DNA from: Hofstenia miamia
Taxonomy: Eukaryota; Xenacoelomorpha; Acoela; Hofsteniidae
DNA: 64,000 nucleotides
Direction: 5' to 3'
NCBI GenBank assembly: GCA_900660155.1
Contig: CABFPE010000206.1
Location: forward strand, 557,556-621,555
Both the position numbers and the translations under genes were made by a program. Shown here in pieces: positions 12,010 through 25,371 of this stretch; position 1 is the stretch's first letter, and the number at the start of each line of letters is the position of its first letter. The notes below the pieces were generated by a model. It had not been told where the DNA came from. It searched no databases and saw nothing but the letters and a program-made list of their open reading frames with translations.

Positions 12010-13620
12010 AATAATTTAGATAATGCAATATTTAGTAATATTAATGTGCATATTTATATTAAATTGTTCTCAATACATGCAGAAGATTTATTAATATGCT
12101 ACAGGCAGGTAACAAAGCTATAGTTATTTATACCGGATACTAATATCATATTTGTGTACGAAAATGTCGCATGGTTACATTTTTTCGTTAGATTTAAACA
12201 ATAATATTAATATCCTCACACTCACAATAGAAATATTTACTTCATGTTTCTCTTAGATTCAAATTTTGTGGTATTATATGAGTGGGCCTTAATACCTTTC
12301 CTGAAATGAATATGGCCCATAATATCAATTGTATTTGGCTGACAAAAAAATGAACAATGTAAGAAGGATATTATGTCAATAAACTCTAAACATGACGACT
12401 AATCATCGTTCGTTACTCATTTTCGAGATCGTACTGTTAATATTTCTAAGTATTTTCTCATTTAAATTAGGTATGTATGGATTTCGTTTAGAAAACAGCA
12501 ATTCAAATCAATGTAACTTACTTAAGATATCTCATTATCCGAGAGAACAAATGAGCGAAGCGCTGGAGATTTTCCCTATCGTCTCATTGGCTGTGCATCG
12601 TCATGGTTATTGGTGAACGCTGCAAGTGTATTTTTGAGGGCATGGCTTTGATGCATATATTCATACGAAATTTAAAATACAAAATATAATTATATATTAT
12701 TCTAATGTCTATTACTGAATACAATTCATAGTGTTATATGACGCCTAGTAAATTTGATTTAAAGACATTTTTTAACCGTCTTAATACTTTTGCACGTGAT
12801 TGTAATAGTAGACAAATATATATTGAGGAAAAGAATGATTTGACACAAAAGCAACAAAAATTTTTTTAATCTAATCCTAATTTTAACAATATATTTCACA
12901 AAAACCCCAATTCGCGTGCAGCATTATATATTTTCTTCTTCAACATGGACACAATCATATTCTTAAGAATTCCTAATTTTTTGTGAGTTTTGAATTAGGA
13001 TAACATAAACTGTGGAGTGCTTTTAAAGAATTGATTTAAATTTTTAATGAACGTCAAAATAGTGCTGCTTTGCGAAACCCCAAAAATTGTAAATTTATGA
13101 CGTTATGCATTATTAGCGATGTGTTGCTTTTTGCAAAAGTAGCAATAAATTGCAAGGTGAAAGAACTTCCATGTGGATATTCTCTAAGAACGATTAACAT
13201 AGAAGTATGTGATTTAGAAGTCCAATAACAATTGCTAATGCTACTGACATCATTCTTGGTTGTTGGTTAATCCATGTTCAAAAAATAAGGAAATTATTAA
13301 AGTTAGATTTATACAGAAAAGTATGCATAAATATATATATATATATATATAGAAAAATGGGTATTATTATACTTAATAATTTGATATTATTTTTAGATAT
13401 CGTTTGAATGCATAGTTTGGATTTCACATAGTGTTTTATGATCTAATCTAAACAAACGATTTGTTGTACATTAATATTAATTTTGAAAAAAGACAATTGT
13501 AGCAAAAGATAGCATGGCAAACTGTCCAATGTCTTTACTCAAGACTAATACCTGAAAGGACTCATCATGGTGTTGACTTTGTAGAAATAATGAGCATCAT
13601 CCAAAGAAAGTTAAAACAGC
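12010..13620. other. AT-rich intergenic stretch
   Basis: One frame at 12392-12616 (74 codons) begins with an ATG and has a hydrophobic segment at residues 8-30 that could be a membrane anchor, but nothing else supports it. A short (TA)n tract lies at 13330-13352. Nothing else was recognised. Confidence 0.4.
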
Positions 13621-13622
13621 TT

Positions 13623-14119
13623 TTATGGACGAAAGCTTAACAAAATGCGACTGAAGTTGTGGGATGAGTCGTTATACTGGGAAATATCGTATGCTTCCTG
13701 TAATACTTCAATTCTCTTTTTGGTAGCAGCTAATTCCGAATCAAAGCGAGAAAAAATATCAGCGATATTATTCTGTGGTCTTGGCGGCTGAACGACAGTC
13801 CTTGGGACCTGTGTTGCTTCAGAAATGTTCAACTGATTATGTTGATCTGGAAGAGGAATAATTAAGGTTGTCTTCAGATAAAAAGCTTCATTTGAAAATA
13901 ATCTATTGCATCGTTTTAACTTCTCAACACTCACATCGTATCGAAGAGCGATACCCTGTAGAGTTTCGCCAGCCGCAATTACGTGCTCCATGTTTGTAGC
14001 ACTGATTATGTGTTTTACTGAACCATAGTTCCGTCCCGATAAGTTAATAACGATATTTTTTGTTCCGTGTTGATTCGCAATCGCATAATTAACTATGGCT
14101 ATTTGAAGGGAAGCATTAA
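13623..14119 (-). CDS. LysM domain protein, LYSMD1/2-like (last exon)
   Basis: The frame carries one LysM domain at about 49-93 residues from its first possible codon: HVIAAGETLQGIALRYDVSV followed by EKLKRCNRLFSNEAFYLKTT and LIIPL. The GETLQGIALRY and LKRCNRLFSNE stretches are close to vertebrate LYSMD1/2, small intracellular LysM proteins of unknown role. After the domain comes a Pro/Gln-rich linker and then FSRFDSELAATKKRIEVLQE, a predicted helix that is also seen at the C-terminus of LYSMD2. The frame is open upstream without a good ATG before the domain. A CTGCAG acceptor (exon edge at 14119) suggests that this is a 3' exon with a first exon not identified; the only in-frame ATG lies just before the domain at 13991. 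No other gene is close. Confidence 0.75.
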
Positions 14120-14139
14120 CTGCAGATACCAAATGTCTT

Positions 14140-17100
14140 CCTTAATCTGAAATTAAGTGGAACTCACCATTTTAAGATCAATTGGCATTGCAATTACAAC
14201 TATTGAAAAACTTTTGCAAGAACATTTGACAGCAAATGCATTACAAAAATGGATAGAGGGACTAAAATACACCTGGTAGTTTAAGTCTTGAAAAAATTTA
14301 TCCGTGATGTTTTTTTATTTACAGTTTTGTCCATTGCATAAAATTGGCATTTTATCCATTATGATTTGGTTAATTACTTTCTCAAAATAGTTACTCTGCT
14401 TACCAAAGATGTTAATTATCTTGCTGCTGAGAAAATTGGTAAACAACTGAAAAAACTTGTAAGCTAAATGTTTATGCAAAATTAAATAAGAAAGCAGAAT
14501 AGACAACTTAAATGCATTCAACAGAAATGTACTAGTCAAAAATCGCTGAAACATTCAAAAGTGGCATGCTCAAATATTGAATTTGTGTTCACAGCATAGG
14601 AATAGTTGTGATTACATATGTAAATAAGTTTATTATCACATAAATTGCAAGTACTTTGTATTTAATTTAAACGTTTTTTGTTAAACCATGGCCTTTCAAT
14701 AATTATTAATGTAATGTTTTAAAAGACAAGAAAAAGCTTTAAAAAATTATAGCTGATGTGAACCTTGTTACAGTTGGTTATGTTGAATAACTTTTACTAT
14801 AACAATGTCACTTTCTGTCAAAATATTTTCATTAACACTATGCTTAAAAAATGGTTAACAACTAACATAAGAATATTTGAATTAGATAATGACAAATTAC
14901 ATATCATTGCATCAAACAATACAAATAAAAATCGGGCAGTTGCTAATAGCACCATGGTGTTTTATAAAAGTGCATCAAAGTAAAATTTATAAACATCAGT
15001 TGAGCAGCTTATTTAGCAAGCACTAAAATAATCACTAATTTAATAAAACATGTTACTACTTTGACAATTAAACATAAAATTTTTTGCTATAACTTATAAC
15101 TTTCAGTATTAACACCCTATATTTTGGTAAACAGAATATCAAGTTGCCCCAGATAAAGCAAAATCTAGAGGAATGCTATAGATGCAAGACATTTTATATG
15201 ATTAAGAAAAACATAGTTATAAAATGAAGTATATTTTTGATTGGATGATAGCTTTAATAGCATAATCATATAACAAGATTATCCTAAATGCTACATAAAA
15301 TTATAAAACTAAGAAGTTCTCTTGAAAAGTGATTTTAAATTATTCCTGGGTTTGGATGAGGTCTGTGGGAAGTTAGCCTAAATGATTTTCCCCTAAGGCC
15401 GTTTGCAACGTCAAAAACGGTGGAATCTGAAGTTGGAAAATAATCCAGGGTAGACTGCATTTTCATGCTCTACGATTTATTGGCGTAATTGTCATGAGCT
15501 TAGACTTAGATTTTTTAAATATGTGGAGATTGATATGGCACAAAAATGTAGGCCTGAGTTTGGTCAAGGCCCATTGAAATTAGGGCTAATTCGGACAGTT
15601 TTATGATGCTTGCTAACATTTTATTTTCACTTTTCGGTTTGCTCGACCAAAGATATCTGTGTTAAAAACTTATTGTAAAATTCACACCCTAAAATTTAAG
15701 AGCTTAAATTGAGTTGTAGAAGAACGCATAAAAGTAATATAAAACCTCAAAATGTAAATTTCATTTATAAACAAGTTGCTTTTTTTCTAAACTTTTGAGA
15801 AAAATTTATAATTGTGGCAGCTTGGTGTGCACACACATCCCAAAACCTGTCTGATAGTATGCAACAATTAATTTTCACAAATTATATAAATTTAATATTT
15901 ATTTCATATTGCTGTTATCATCAATACATTGGATCAAGTTGTGATGTCTAAGAAAAGGTATTTTAGCGAATATACTACATTATAAGAGTGAAACATAATT
16001 CTGTACAGGCCATGAAATAGCTTTAAATGAAGTAAGGTCTTGCGGGATCAGTCATCCCATGTGATTTCCTGGTCACAGTAAAATGGGACTATGACCTGTT
16101 ACTAAATATTTCAGTAGACTAGGACTAACATGGAAGTGGAGAAAAAATGAAGTAGCTTGGACTACTGACCTCAGAATATTCAAGATATTTTTTGCTTCGT
16201 TTTGATCAAAATAGGAGTTATGCCGTTTCGCCAATAATAGAATTATGGAATACCAAAAATTCATAAAAATTAGATACAATAGGACTAGAACCAAATCAAT
16301 GGAACAAATGCGTTTGGGATCAAAAAAATTTGTTCCGGCTGAACCCTAAATTGAAGATGAGTCAAAAGATAAAATTAGACCAATGCAGTATTGAGTCTTC
16401 TTGTAGGTAGAAAATAACTAAACCAAACAATAGTGTGAAAAACAAATTCCAACGGTTGGATAAAATATTTTCATTTATACTTCTTATCAAATTGGCAAGA
16501 TTTTGATAATAATCAAAGGAAGATTAGCATGAACCATACTCTAACATACATGCACATATTGTTTGAAATTCAGATTTTGCTCTCATCTTTGTGAGACGTA
16601 TTTCATTTGTCAGAGAATTGTACGTACATGTACAACACTATTAGACGATTTGCTCCATGAACTGATTTGCAAAAAAAAACATAATAGTTAAAAACCTCAA
16701 TTTTATTGATTAAATGCTGCTCTTGTCAGTATTTGCGTAGTATATACATAACTTTTCAAGATTATGAATAACGGAAAAGATTATTGTCTTGGGATTTATA
16801 AGCTTATATTGGTTATAAAATTTGTAAGGTAGGCTCTACATTAGATCGAACTAGAAATTCTCGTAGTCAGGAAGCTTATAATTCAAATTTATACCATTCA
16901 TTGAAGCTCATTGCGATGGCTTAGATCATTTGGCCAAAAGACTTAGCTTAGAGCACTCTTAAAATATCCTGGTGCATGAAATGGCAAAAACTACGACTCA
17001 GTGCAAAATTCACTTATTTACGTGAAAACATGTTTATATATGATGTTCATAAATCTTGATAATGAATTATGGAATTTATTAGGTTTTAAGTGTTTGCTAG

Positions 17101-17335
17101 TCTTTCAGAACTTTATATCTCTAAACTATTTCTTTATTGAACCATCTAAGTTTTGAAAAATGGATAGTGTTTAATTGAGTGTGGTCGTGTTTTTATTTCT
17201 CTCTTGAATATGGTAAACATAGACTCTGAACAATGCTTAACGAAATGCTGTTTTACATGCAAAAATCGTATTCACGCTTCAGATTATGTTTTTCGGTTGT
17301 TATATATGTGGAAATATTCTGCATTGAACAAAGGA
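14140..17335. other. AT-rich intergenic stretch
   Basis: Small frames at 14315-14554 (minus), 14765-14983 (plus) and 16073-16294 (minus) show no family features. A less AT-rich block near 15350-15610 may be an old repeat but has no recognisable ends. No gene is supported. Confidence 0.4.
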
Positions 17336-17379
17336 ATGCACTGGATTTGACCGGGAAATCCTCAAGGGTCTAAAAGAAG

Positions 17380-18082
17380 CAAGTCAAAATGTGATGACTT
17401 TTAGTAATGATTGCATTGGTAACGGAGAGAGGGATACAATTATTTCCGATATTGGTAACAAAATTACCCAAAAGTCAATCATGAAGGCGGAGGAACTACT
17501 GATAGAGGTGACACTGCAGCTAAAACAAATGGAAGTTCAGAAGAGGACATTTGAGAGAGTTGTCGAATGTAGGAAAAAACGTTAGAGAAGGCGTCGAAGA
17601 AAATTGATGGTGTGGCATTTTCGTAGACTGGCTCTCGGCAGCAAACATTGGACTTGGGACGAATACAACGAAGAATTAGAATTTCTGGAGTATCCAAAAC
17701 AAGAGGGGTAAGTGTCTTTAATAGAACAGAAAATGGTCTGGAAATTGTTAAGGGCATGATGAGTAGATTTGAAGAGAACAACTTGAAGATCAACGATAAT
17801 TTCAGTCGAAGAAAATTTGACCCGGAACGCGCCAAACCGAGAATGATTGTGGTTGGGTTGACAACACCGTGGGAAGTCAGGAAAAGTCTAGCAAAAATTA
17901 ATGAGAAAAACTCGGACATACAGGGTATGTATATTTCTCAGGAGCTGTCAGAGACTGATGCACAGCGGGAAACTGCTCTTCTGAAGAAGAGATGGGAGCT
18001 GAAGCAATCCGGGGCCCCAAAAAAAGAAATGCGAATTCGTAATCTGAAATTATACAGAGGGGATAATGAGGTTTCATGTTGA
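17380..18082 (+). pseudogene. LINE ORF1-like protein
   Basis: Two frames make this up: 17391-17585 (a charged helix, EELLIEVTLQLKQMEVQKRT) and 17648-18082. The second has IQRRIRISGVSKTRG, PRMIVVGLTTPWEVRKSLAK and YISQELSETDAQRET, the order seen in ORF1 or ORF1-like RNA-binding domains of LINEs (a fold followed by a short C-terminal helix domain). It lies directly upstream of the endonuclease pieces, as expected. A stop at 17583-17585 separates the two parts. Confidence 0.6.
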
Positions 18083-18179
18083 CTGAATGAGCCATATGAG
18101 ACAAACTGTTACCTTATAGATCACTGAAAAAACAACAGAAAAACTCTTTCGCCCCTAGGTTACTGAGTCCCGTGTTTAA

Positions 18180-19960
18180 CCAATGGAAGATTGACTGTTT
18201 GGCCGTATCAGAGACATGATTAAAAGGGAAATACCAAATGGTGCTGTACATATTGAAGGTTATGATTTGTGGTGTCGGGACAGGGACTGGTATCGTGATA
18301 ACAGAAGAGGAGAAAGTGCAGCTGTGTACGTGAAACGGGAGTGAAGATCGGAAGTCCTTGATCGAGCAGCTGACTATGAAATGTCATATGGAGAAATTGA
18401 GAACATCATTTTTGTATATGTTGTAGCCATCTAACGGATCAATTTGAAAATTAATATTGCCAGCAAAATTAAAATTTACAATTTATGCTAACAGAAAATG
18501 CTTTGTAGGAATTAATTATAGCATTCTCTTATCGAATGCCAGCAAAGCTGTTACCATAAATATTTAGCGCGCGGCAAAATGAATCAATAACAACCTATAA
18601 AAGCTTTTATGTGCATTTTCTAAACAGTGGATATAGTTATTTTGACATCTACGTCTAAACAAACAAAACCGTTAATCCTATTTAAAGTATTGCAACTACT
18701 AGATGAATTTGTCGAATGCATATAGAACAATTTTGTATACTGTAACTATCTTGCTTTATTTGAGTTTGCATGAAAATTACATTAAGAATGATGGCAATTC
18801 ATAAAAATTAATAGTTTGTATAGCGGCATATTTAAATCAATCATTTTTGGCATATTCAAACTGCAGATTACAACCATTCACTAGCAGAAGCAGAAGTGCA
18901 AGCCAGTTGGCACTGACCACCGGTCATAAGTTCGAATTTGAATTAATCTATGTAATTAATTATAGTTAGTGATTTTAGTAATTATGCGATTAACTGCAAG
19001 CATCAGTGTTCATTAATATTAATGAACAGTTTTATATAGCTCTGGGCAGTTTAGGGTTAAGGGGCAAATGTGTCAATCAATTATTCTTCTAGGTCACGCA
19101 TGACCCGCGAAAAATTTGACACAAAGCTAAAAATNGTTTGTAAGTTCAATTTATAGGTCTCAGGAAGCTACAATTTAACTCGTATGAATGAGATGATTAA
19201 TGCACTACGCTTGGCAAATGCTCCTTTCTCAGAACCTACCTTTGGAAATTTTAATATTTCTTCATGGGTTTCGTATTATTAAATTTAAACAAAAAATGTT
19301 GTATAAAAATGTACTACTAAAGGCAATTTTAAAATCAAGCAGGAAGTCACAGTTTTTGCTCATTAACAATGCCGGAAAGACAATAAACCCACATGCTATG
19401 CTGCTATAATAGTCTACCTTTGGAAATTCGAATTTTTTCCTAGAGGACTTTCTAGGAATGATTTACATGTATTAAGATAGGCATAATTTTTCGCCATCTT
19501 GCGGTTGAATTGTATTTTAGATTTCATTCTCGAGTGCACTAATTTCTCCATATGTTATGGGTAAGACTTTGGAGGGATAAGACTTTTGTATTTCTGCTTG
19601 GGGTTGTTTATCATCCACCCGATGGCTGTTATACATACAATAGTGACAACCTAATTGAAAATCTTAGTGAATCCTATAACAGACTATCAGCTGTTTATGG
19701 TAGTTCTTGCTTGGTCCTAGGAGACTTTAACCAACTGTCAGTAGAGCAACTGTCATAAGCGACCGCATTGATAACACTTGTGAATTTCCCGACTAGGAAA
19801 AATGCTGTCCTCAACAATATCTTTACTGACAAAACAGATATGTTCTTGGCAGCATTTGGGGAGTCAACTATTAAGTCGGATCACAAAATTGCAGTTGTAT
19901 TGCTTAGCAAGTCTCGAATGAAACCGATTCGAAAAAGGCGAATTGTTAGAGATCAAAAAG
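18180..19960 (+). pseudogene. LINE AP-type endonuclease, interrupted
   Basis: The first part, near 18184-18345, reads KIDCLAVSET and GYDLW with a broken RGESAAVYVKR. After the inserted block the domain resumes at 19552 with FVFLLGVVYHPPDGC and LVLGDFNQL, then after a stop VNFPTRKNAVLNNIFTDKTD and SDHKIAVVLL. YHPP, GDFN and SDHK are standard AP-endonuclease landmarks of LINEs. SDHK holds the catalytic His. Confidence 0.75.
18430..19545. repeat. Insertion of about 1.1 kb within the LINE endonuclease
   Basis: This block sits between the two halves of the LINE endonuclease and has no LINE coding sense. It holds no recognisable protein. A 14-bp inverted match (CATATGGAGAAATT at about 18384 and its complement near 19541) frames it, but the match does not extend, so the borders are approximate. 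One ambiguous base lies at 19135. It may be a nonautonomous element or private sequence. Confidence 0.45.
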
Positions 19961-20355
19961 GAAATCATAGAATAATATTTTTACACGGACTAAAGAACAC
20001 GGATTGGAGTGAAGTGACTGGTGCACCTAACTCAAAGAAATCTGTAGATATATTTTTGGAAACCGTATCCAGGTTGTTCAATGAAGCAGTTCCCAAACGC
20101 TGAGTGACCGTTTCGTCACAGAACCCACAATACATGACTCAATGTATTAGGCTTTTACTAAGGAAAAAAACGGCGAACTAGACAGTCAGGACATTTTGTT
20201 GAGGAAAAGCGCTTGACTAAAAAGATTGATAACGAAATTAGTTGTTCAATAATGATCAATAGAAGTAAGCGAGACTCAAAAAAATGGTGGAAGGATATAC
20301 AGGAAATTACCCCAATGAAAGGATGGCGCCAATAATGATGCTGTAGCAAAATTTT

Positions 20356-21840
20356 TTGAACTTGGAGATGGTCAATGATGAAATTGCGAAACGCAGCATC
20401 AACGATAACTATGAAAAACCCATAGAGTTTGCATTGGAAGACATGGTTCAGTTTAGATGTGTAGATATATCGTGGCAGTTGGCAAAACTATTGCCCACCG
20501 CATCAGGAGCAGATAGGATTCCTTTTTGGATTTGGAAAGACTTTCGAGATTCTCTGACACCAATTATTGCGTACTTGGTTAATTGGTCCGTTTACGAAGG
20601 AAACTTTCCCTGTGTTTTGAAGCAAACTAATGTGATTCTAATCCCTAGGACTGAAGTTGTAGAATCAATCAAAAACCTTTGTAATGTATCACTCCCTTCA
20701 TTATTTGCAAGAACTTTTGAAAGAATAGTGTTATCAAAAACTCTCATTCCAACTTTGGATGATTGTCTTCCACCCAACATGCATGCGTATCGCTAAGGAA
20801 AATGTACACTAAATTTGGAACTGGTTCTGCAACACCACATACTCACATGGCTGGACACTAAGGAAGTTCTTGCTGTTCGCATTTTTGCAATTGATTTTAC
20901 TAAAGCATTTAATAATGTTTGTCACAATTTATTAGCTGACAAAATGACAAAAGTACTCGTTGATAACCGTATTAAACAATGGTGTATGTCTTTTCTTTGT
21001 TAACGTCGACAAAGAGTTGTAGTCAATGGATCAAGCAAGCTCTTTTTGTGTTACTAACAGAGGATCATCAGATGGAACAATATTGTGACCTAATGCTTTT
21101 AATGTTATGGTATCTGATTTGGAGGTTCAAAGACCATCCATGCTAGATGGCTATGAAGACGATTGAACCCTGATTGCTCCCGTGTTCAAGGACAGAACAG
21201 ATCCTGGCCCTGAATTATTCCAACGCTTACAATTATGGGCCGATGAAAACAAACTGCAACCTCAGTCATCCAAGCAGAAGGAAGTAATTACTTCTCGACA
21301 TGCTTCAAATGTGATCAAAATTGAACCTATTCACCCAAATGTGAAATCCACAAAGGCACTGACCGTTTGTGTCTTCGTCTTTGATTGTGATGCCAGTTTT
21401 AGAAAGGGATGTACGATTTTGCTAAAACAGGCCAAGCAGAGGCGATATCATGTACGTTCTGCAAAGCTGTGTGGAAAAAGACTGAGTGAATTGGATCTCT
21501 TATATGAATCAATTGTAATGTTCACGGTTAGAGAAAAACGAATCTTTCTCTCAGTGGACAGCAACAATATAAACGACATTCAACGATATTTTGACCGTTC
21601 AGTTAAATTTGGTTTTTATTCGGAATCCATTTGTGTGGAAAAATGGTAAATGTTACTGGATCGGCAACTTTTCAAGAGGTGCATTGACGATTAGTATCAT
21701 CAACTAAGGCAGATTTTTCCTCCAACACGAGAGAGACGAGCAGATCTACGAGCATCATCGAAATGGTTTTTTCCCACGCACAAGAACAAAAATAGCAGAT
21801 AATGCATTTGTATTCAGGTGTTTTAAAAATTTTCACGACT
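20356..21840 (+). pseudogene. LINE reverse transcriptase and C-terminal domain
   Basis: The frame at 20356-20796 reads SGADRIPFWIWKDF, then LVNWSVYEGNFP and NVILIPRTE, typical of the RT fingers. The frame at 20815-21003 gives IFAIDFTKAFNNVCHNLLAD (motif A, with the catalytic Asp). Motif C is seen at 21152-21163 as YEDD, in place of the usual YADD, and is followed directly by TGA. The frame from 21182 continues as a LINE C-terminal region with RLQLWADENKLQPQSSKQKE, and near 21790-21840 DNAFVFRCFKNFHD closes it. Several stops and shifts make it inactive. Confidence 0.8.
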
Positions 21841-21944
21841 TAATTATTTAGGCATACTATTGTCTGTATTTATTAGTAAGGGTTTGCAAATCAACCTTTA
21901 TGTTTGCAATATATAGAATGTAGTAGTAGTAATAAATTAACATT

Positions 21945-23160
21945 TAATTTTATTATTGTAGTTTTATTGAAATTCCAAAATACGTTTACGTATCCTAGGC
22001 AATACACCAAGGTCATATAAGTTAAATATCATAACTATGTTTGGGTACAGATGCACCCAGACAGTCATAACATATTTGTTTAGTTCAGCCAACAGCCGTT
22101 AAAATAAGGAAATTGGAATGCAAATTTATTCAAAGTTGCTAAAATTAAGAGAAATTGAACTCTAGAGAAAGCAAATCACATATTTGATACAACTTAATCA
22201 TTCATCGAAGCATAAGTATATTACTTTACATATTACCATAATAGGCTGTATTGGTGCAGACGTAAGATATGATAGATGATTTCAATGCCCGCTCAACTTG
22301 ATCCCGTCCCGTGTTCGACGGCCGCAATGACAGTTCAGTGGGCATAGGTTTTTGTTACTATAAGTCATACACTTTTCAAAGAAAGGTACTTCGTATTTTT
22401 TCATGAGTTAATTGACACGATCATTGTTGAAAACTAACTTTCAGAAATTGTTAGTAAACTACAATTATATTTGTGAATATATGTCTTCAAAGATCAGCCA
22501 TATCAGATATATGAAAGCTAAAGCCTAATTTAAATTATGTAACTTTTCGTAATTTCACTTTCTCTTACCCAATTTTGGATACATGAAAATTAATCCTTTT
22601 TCAATTCTTTTATACTAATAGAATTGCCTAAAGCAGGGCTGCCGTGCATATGGATCAAAGTATGGATCGATCCGATCTATGGGTATCCATTGAACATGGA
22701 TCAGAAAATGTATTTAATGGATATCAACAGATCATTGTGGATAAGAAAGATAGTATAATAAATAACATAATATACTCTTTATTCAGATAAATATTGACAA
22801 TTAAAAACTGGTAATTTATTAGAATAGCGTCAAAAATACATAAACATATTGTATATCCAAATACATTCACAGCAAAAAAACTATACAATAAATCTATCAG
22901 ACTAGGGACAAATTACTAAGAGATTTCAAGTACATATTGTTGAATAATCTTCATTGCAAAATTAGTATCCTTGTAATTAGGGGCGCAACCAAGGGGAGAG
23001 CTATGTGCCTTCTAAATCTCGAATTGATTAGAGTTTTCATAAAAGTGACTGAGCTATTTAAAGAAAAACATTCTCACATATTTTAAATGCGATTGAAATC
23101 ATCAGCAAATAAATAAAGTTGAATGAAATTTACTGCAGTATTGTATTATTTACCTACTTT
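21945..23160. other. Intergenic stretch with a GC-richer block
   Basis: A GC-richer block at 22265-22345 (GCCCGCTCAACTTGATCCCG and onward) stands out from the background and may be the end of an old short repeat; its ends were not found. At 22636 the string CAGGGCTGCCGTGC resembles a hAT terminal repeat, but no partner was seen. No gene is supported. Confidence 0.4.
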
Positions 23161-23169
23161 CACTACAGA

Positions 23170-23600
23170 AGAAGAAGTCTTTATTCAGAAATTACTTTGA
23201 CAATATATAATTATACTGATAGCAACCATGAACGCGTCAATAAACTACAAAAAACAAAACACAATAGAAAATTGTACTATTGGGCTATGGCGTTTTAATT
23301 TCTGTTAGTTGAATAATCCTGGTTGTAAAATTTGAAACCCATCCAATTGAATTCAATGATCACTTTTCTAGAATTATAGTAATATCGTTTGACACTGTTT
23401 TTGAATATTTTAAAATTGTTCAGTAACTTTATTTCTCTAGGTAAATAATTCCAAAGTTTTATAGAGGTATTAATGAATGAATTTCTCATCATATTCTTTT
23501 TGCAAAGAACTGGTTTAATATTTCGAGTGCGTGTATTTAGGTGTGCGATTTTACCGAGATTAGGGAATTTTTTTATCATAGGGTTTAATGTTGTTTACGA
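23170..23600 (-). mobile_element. 3' end of a LINE (RT C-terminus and tail)
   Basis: The minus strand at 23295-23579 reads HLNTRTRNIKPVLCKKNMMR and then SFINTSIKLWNYLPREIKLL and FKIFKNSVKRYYY. The 'LWNYLPREI...FK' ending is the usual end of the RT C-terminal domain in jockey/Nimb/R1-type LINEs. The open frame is 94 codons long. The 3' tail runs down to about 23170. The 5' parts are missing here; a matching-strand RT piece lies at 26390-27150. Confidence 0.7.
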
Positions 23601-23609
23601 TCTCATACA

Positions 23610-24998
23610 ATGTTGTAAATAAATTTATCTGAATTAGGCAATTACGATTTCTGAAATTTTAACTGAAGTTTTTGCATTTAATATTATTAATATCAGAATA
23701 GTTTTTCGTTACTAACTTCATTGACCATATTAACTGTGTATTAATTTTCTTTAGGAAATTTTCATTTACATCCATATTTATTAACTAATACATATATAAT
23801 GCATGTAACAATATAACATAAAATCTCAATATTTAAATATATTTGGTTGATTTACAATTGAAATTTACAATTGAAATTCTGGAAATTGCGGATGTTCTGA
23901 ATGCAAGCATTTTTCTGGTTCATCACAGAGAGAGCTTTATTGGTACAGATGTTGAGTCTTTTCGAATATTTATTCGCTACGACGTCAATTCTATTGGTGC
24001 TTCATTTAAAATATCATATGATAATTTCAAGGAATAAAGTCTCGTAATTGCTGAAAAATGAAAAAATTCTCAATAAGATTTAATTTTTTGCGCGTTTCGA
24101 ATAGAAGTAATTGCAGCATTTTTTCTTGATAGTTTCTATGTTGCTTACAATTTTTTTTGTAGTACGATTTTATTAACATTGCCGTTTAGTGCAAAACAGT
24201 AGAGGGGAATCATAAGTAATTTCAACTTCATATTTAAAAATACCTACATATTAAAAGCTTGATTGCAATGAAATGAAACATTATTGAATACTACTCAATA
24301 AAAAAGTGATCAAACCAAACATTGACTTTCAAGCTGAAATGTTTGTGCAAAACTATTCACAGCGCAGTGCAATTCATTGATACTTATTTGATCAATTTCT
24401 AGAAGATTTTGTTTTTGAAACCATCAAGATTTTGGGATATGAAAGCATAGTAGACAATTGCATTCAATGCATCTTATAGATAATAATCCATGAAAATAGA
24501 TCTCATTATTTTGGTGACCATTGTCCTGAAAAATAACAATAACATTTTCCGCTTCCACCTTAGTTGAGAGAAGGCATAGGCTCATAACATGTTTGTATAG
24601 CCATGTTGATCCATTGCTTCAGTAAAGAAAAATGACAGCACCTCATCTCTATCTTCTAACCAGAGGATTCCTCCAAATTCAGTTGCTGATAAATCGCATT
24701 AATTTCCAGTACTATGATTTTCACCAAGATCACCAGATCTATCTCCAATGGAACGTATTGAAGACACGTGTCTACCATGATTTCATATCACAAACCCATT
24801 TAACTGGAAGGACAAAATCGTTCAGAAAATTGATGAAATAAATATCAATGAAATGCACTGCGCCTGTAATTCAGGAAAATGGTGTTTTGATTGAAGACTT
24901 TGTGACATTAGTAAGTACTTTTGGGTATTCAATACTGTAAAATGTCACTGGAGTCAAACTTTTAGTATGGTAATATTTTTAGATGTAAAATTGGTGTG
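23610..24998. other. AT-rich intergenic stretch
   Basis: Frames at 23843-24037 and 24632-24841 carry no recognisable domain. No transposon ends were seen before the target duplication at 24999. Confidence 0.4.
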
Positions 24999-25008
24999 AC
25001 TTATGATT

Positions 25009-25371
25009 AGAGAGAATTATTTTTGGCACTGCCGAAAAGTGCCGAAAATGGTGGTTTTTCAGATTGAAAATGTTTGAAATTTTAGTGTATTAGTAAGCTA
25101 ATTATAAAATAATAGTATAAAATATTTTTATTAAAATAATATTAAGCCATTTACTAATTATATTTTTGCAGCTTTACACAAAATAAGCAGCCATTTTTCG
25201 CTATTATTCCGTATGGGGAAAAATTTGATCACATTTGGATCGGCCAACAATTTTGGAAAGTACGCTGAATAAGTTGATTTTTGTGAAATACAATAAATCA
25301 TTGTAATTGATGTTTTCTGCTTACAGGGCTGCTTTTCAGTTAGTCAAAAGGTGCCGAAAATAATTCTCCCT
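25009..25371. mobile_element. MITE-like element with 10-bp target-site duplication
   Basis: The 363-bp element starts AGAGAGAATTATTTTTGGCA and ends with the complement of AGGGAGAATTATTTTCGGCA; the terminal repeats match at 19 of 21 positions. The 10-mer ACTTATGATT occurs exactly on both sides (24999-25008 and 25372-25381). There is no coding capacity. Duplications of 8-11 bp are typical of Mutator-like elements, so a nonautonomous MULE is the first guess, but the family was not confirmed. The exact duplication suggests a fairly recent insertion. Confidence 0.75.

Larger units (their letters stand above)
17336..21940 (+). mobile_element. Decayed CR1/L2-type LINE, split by an insertion
   Basis: Plus-strand pieces occur in the order expected of a non-LTR retrotransposon: an ORF1-like protein (17380-18082), the start of an endonuclease (18180-18400), an unrelated block (about 18430-19545), the rest of the endonuclease (19552-19960), reverse transcriptase (20356-21170) and a C-terminal domain (21182-21840). 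The 3' end closes near 21937 with a short GTAGTAGTAGTAATAAA tail. The 'PFWIWKDF' and 'FAIDFTKAFN' blocks fit the CR1/L2 group. Many stops and frameshifts break it, including a TGA right after the catalytic YxDD box. Confidence 0.8.

Noticed and set aside
17479-17919. Minus-strand frame of 146 codons
   Set aside because: It lies opposite the LINE ORF1-like frames, which show family sense on the plus strand.
18900-18940. tRNA-like box A and box B
   Set aside because: The two boxes are only about 24 nt apart and the arms do not pair.
22636-22660. CAGGGCTGCC as a hAT terminal repeat
   Set aside because: No inverted partner or target duplication was found, and a short match like this is expected by chance.
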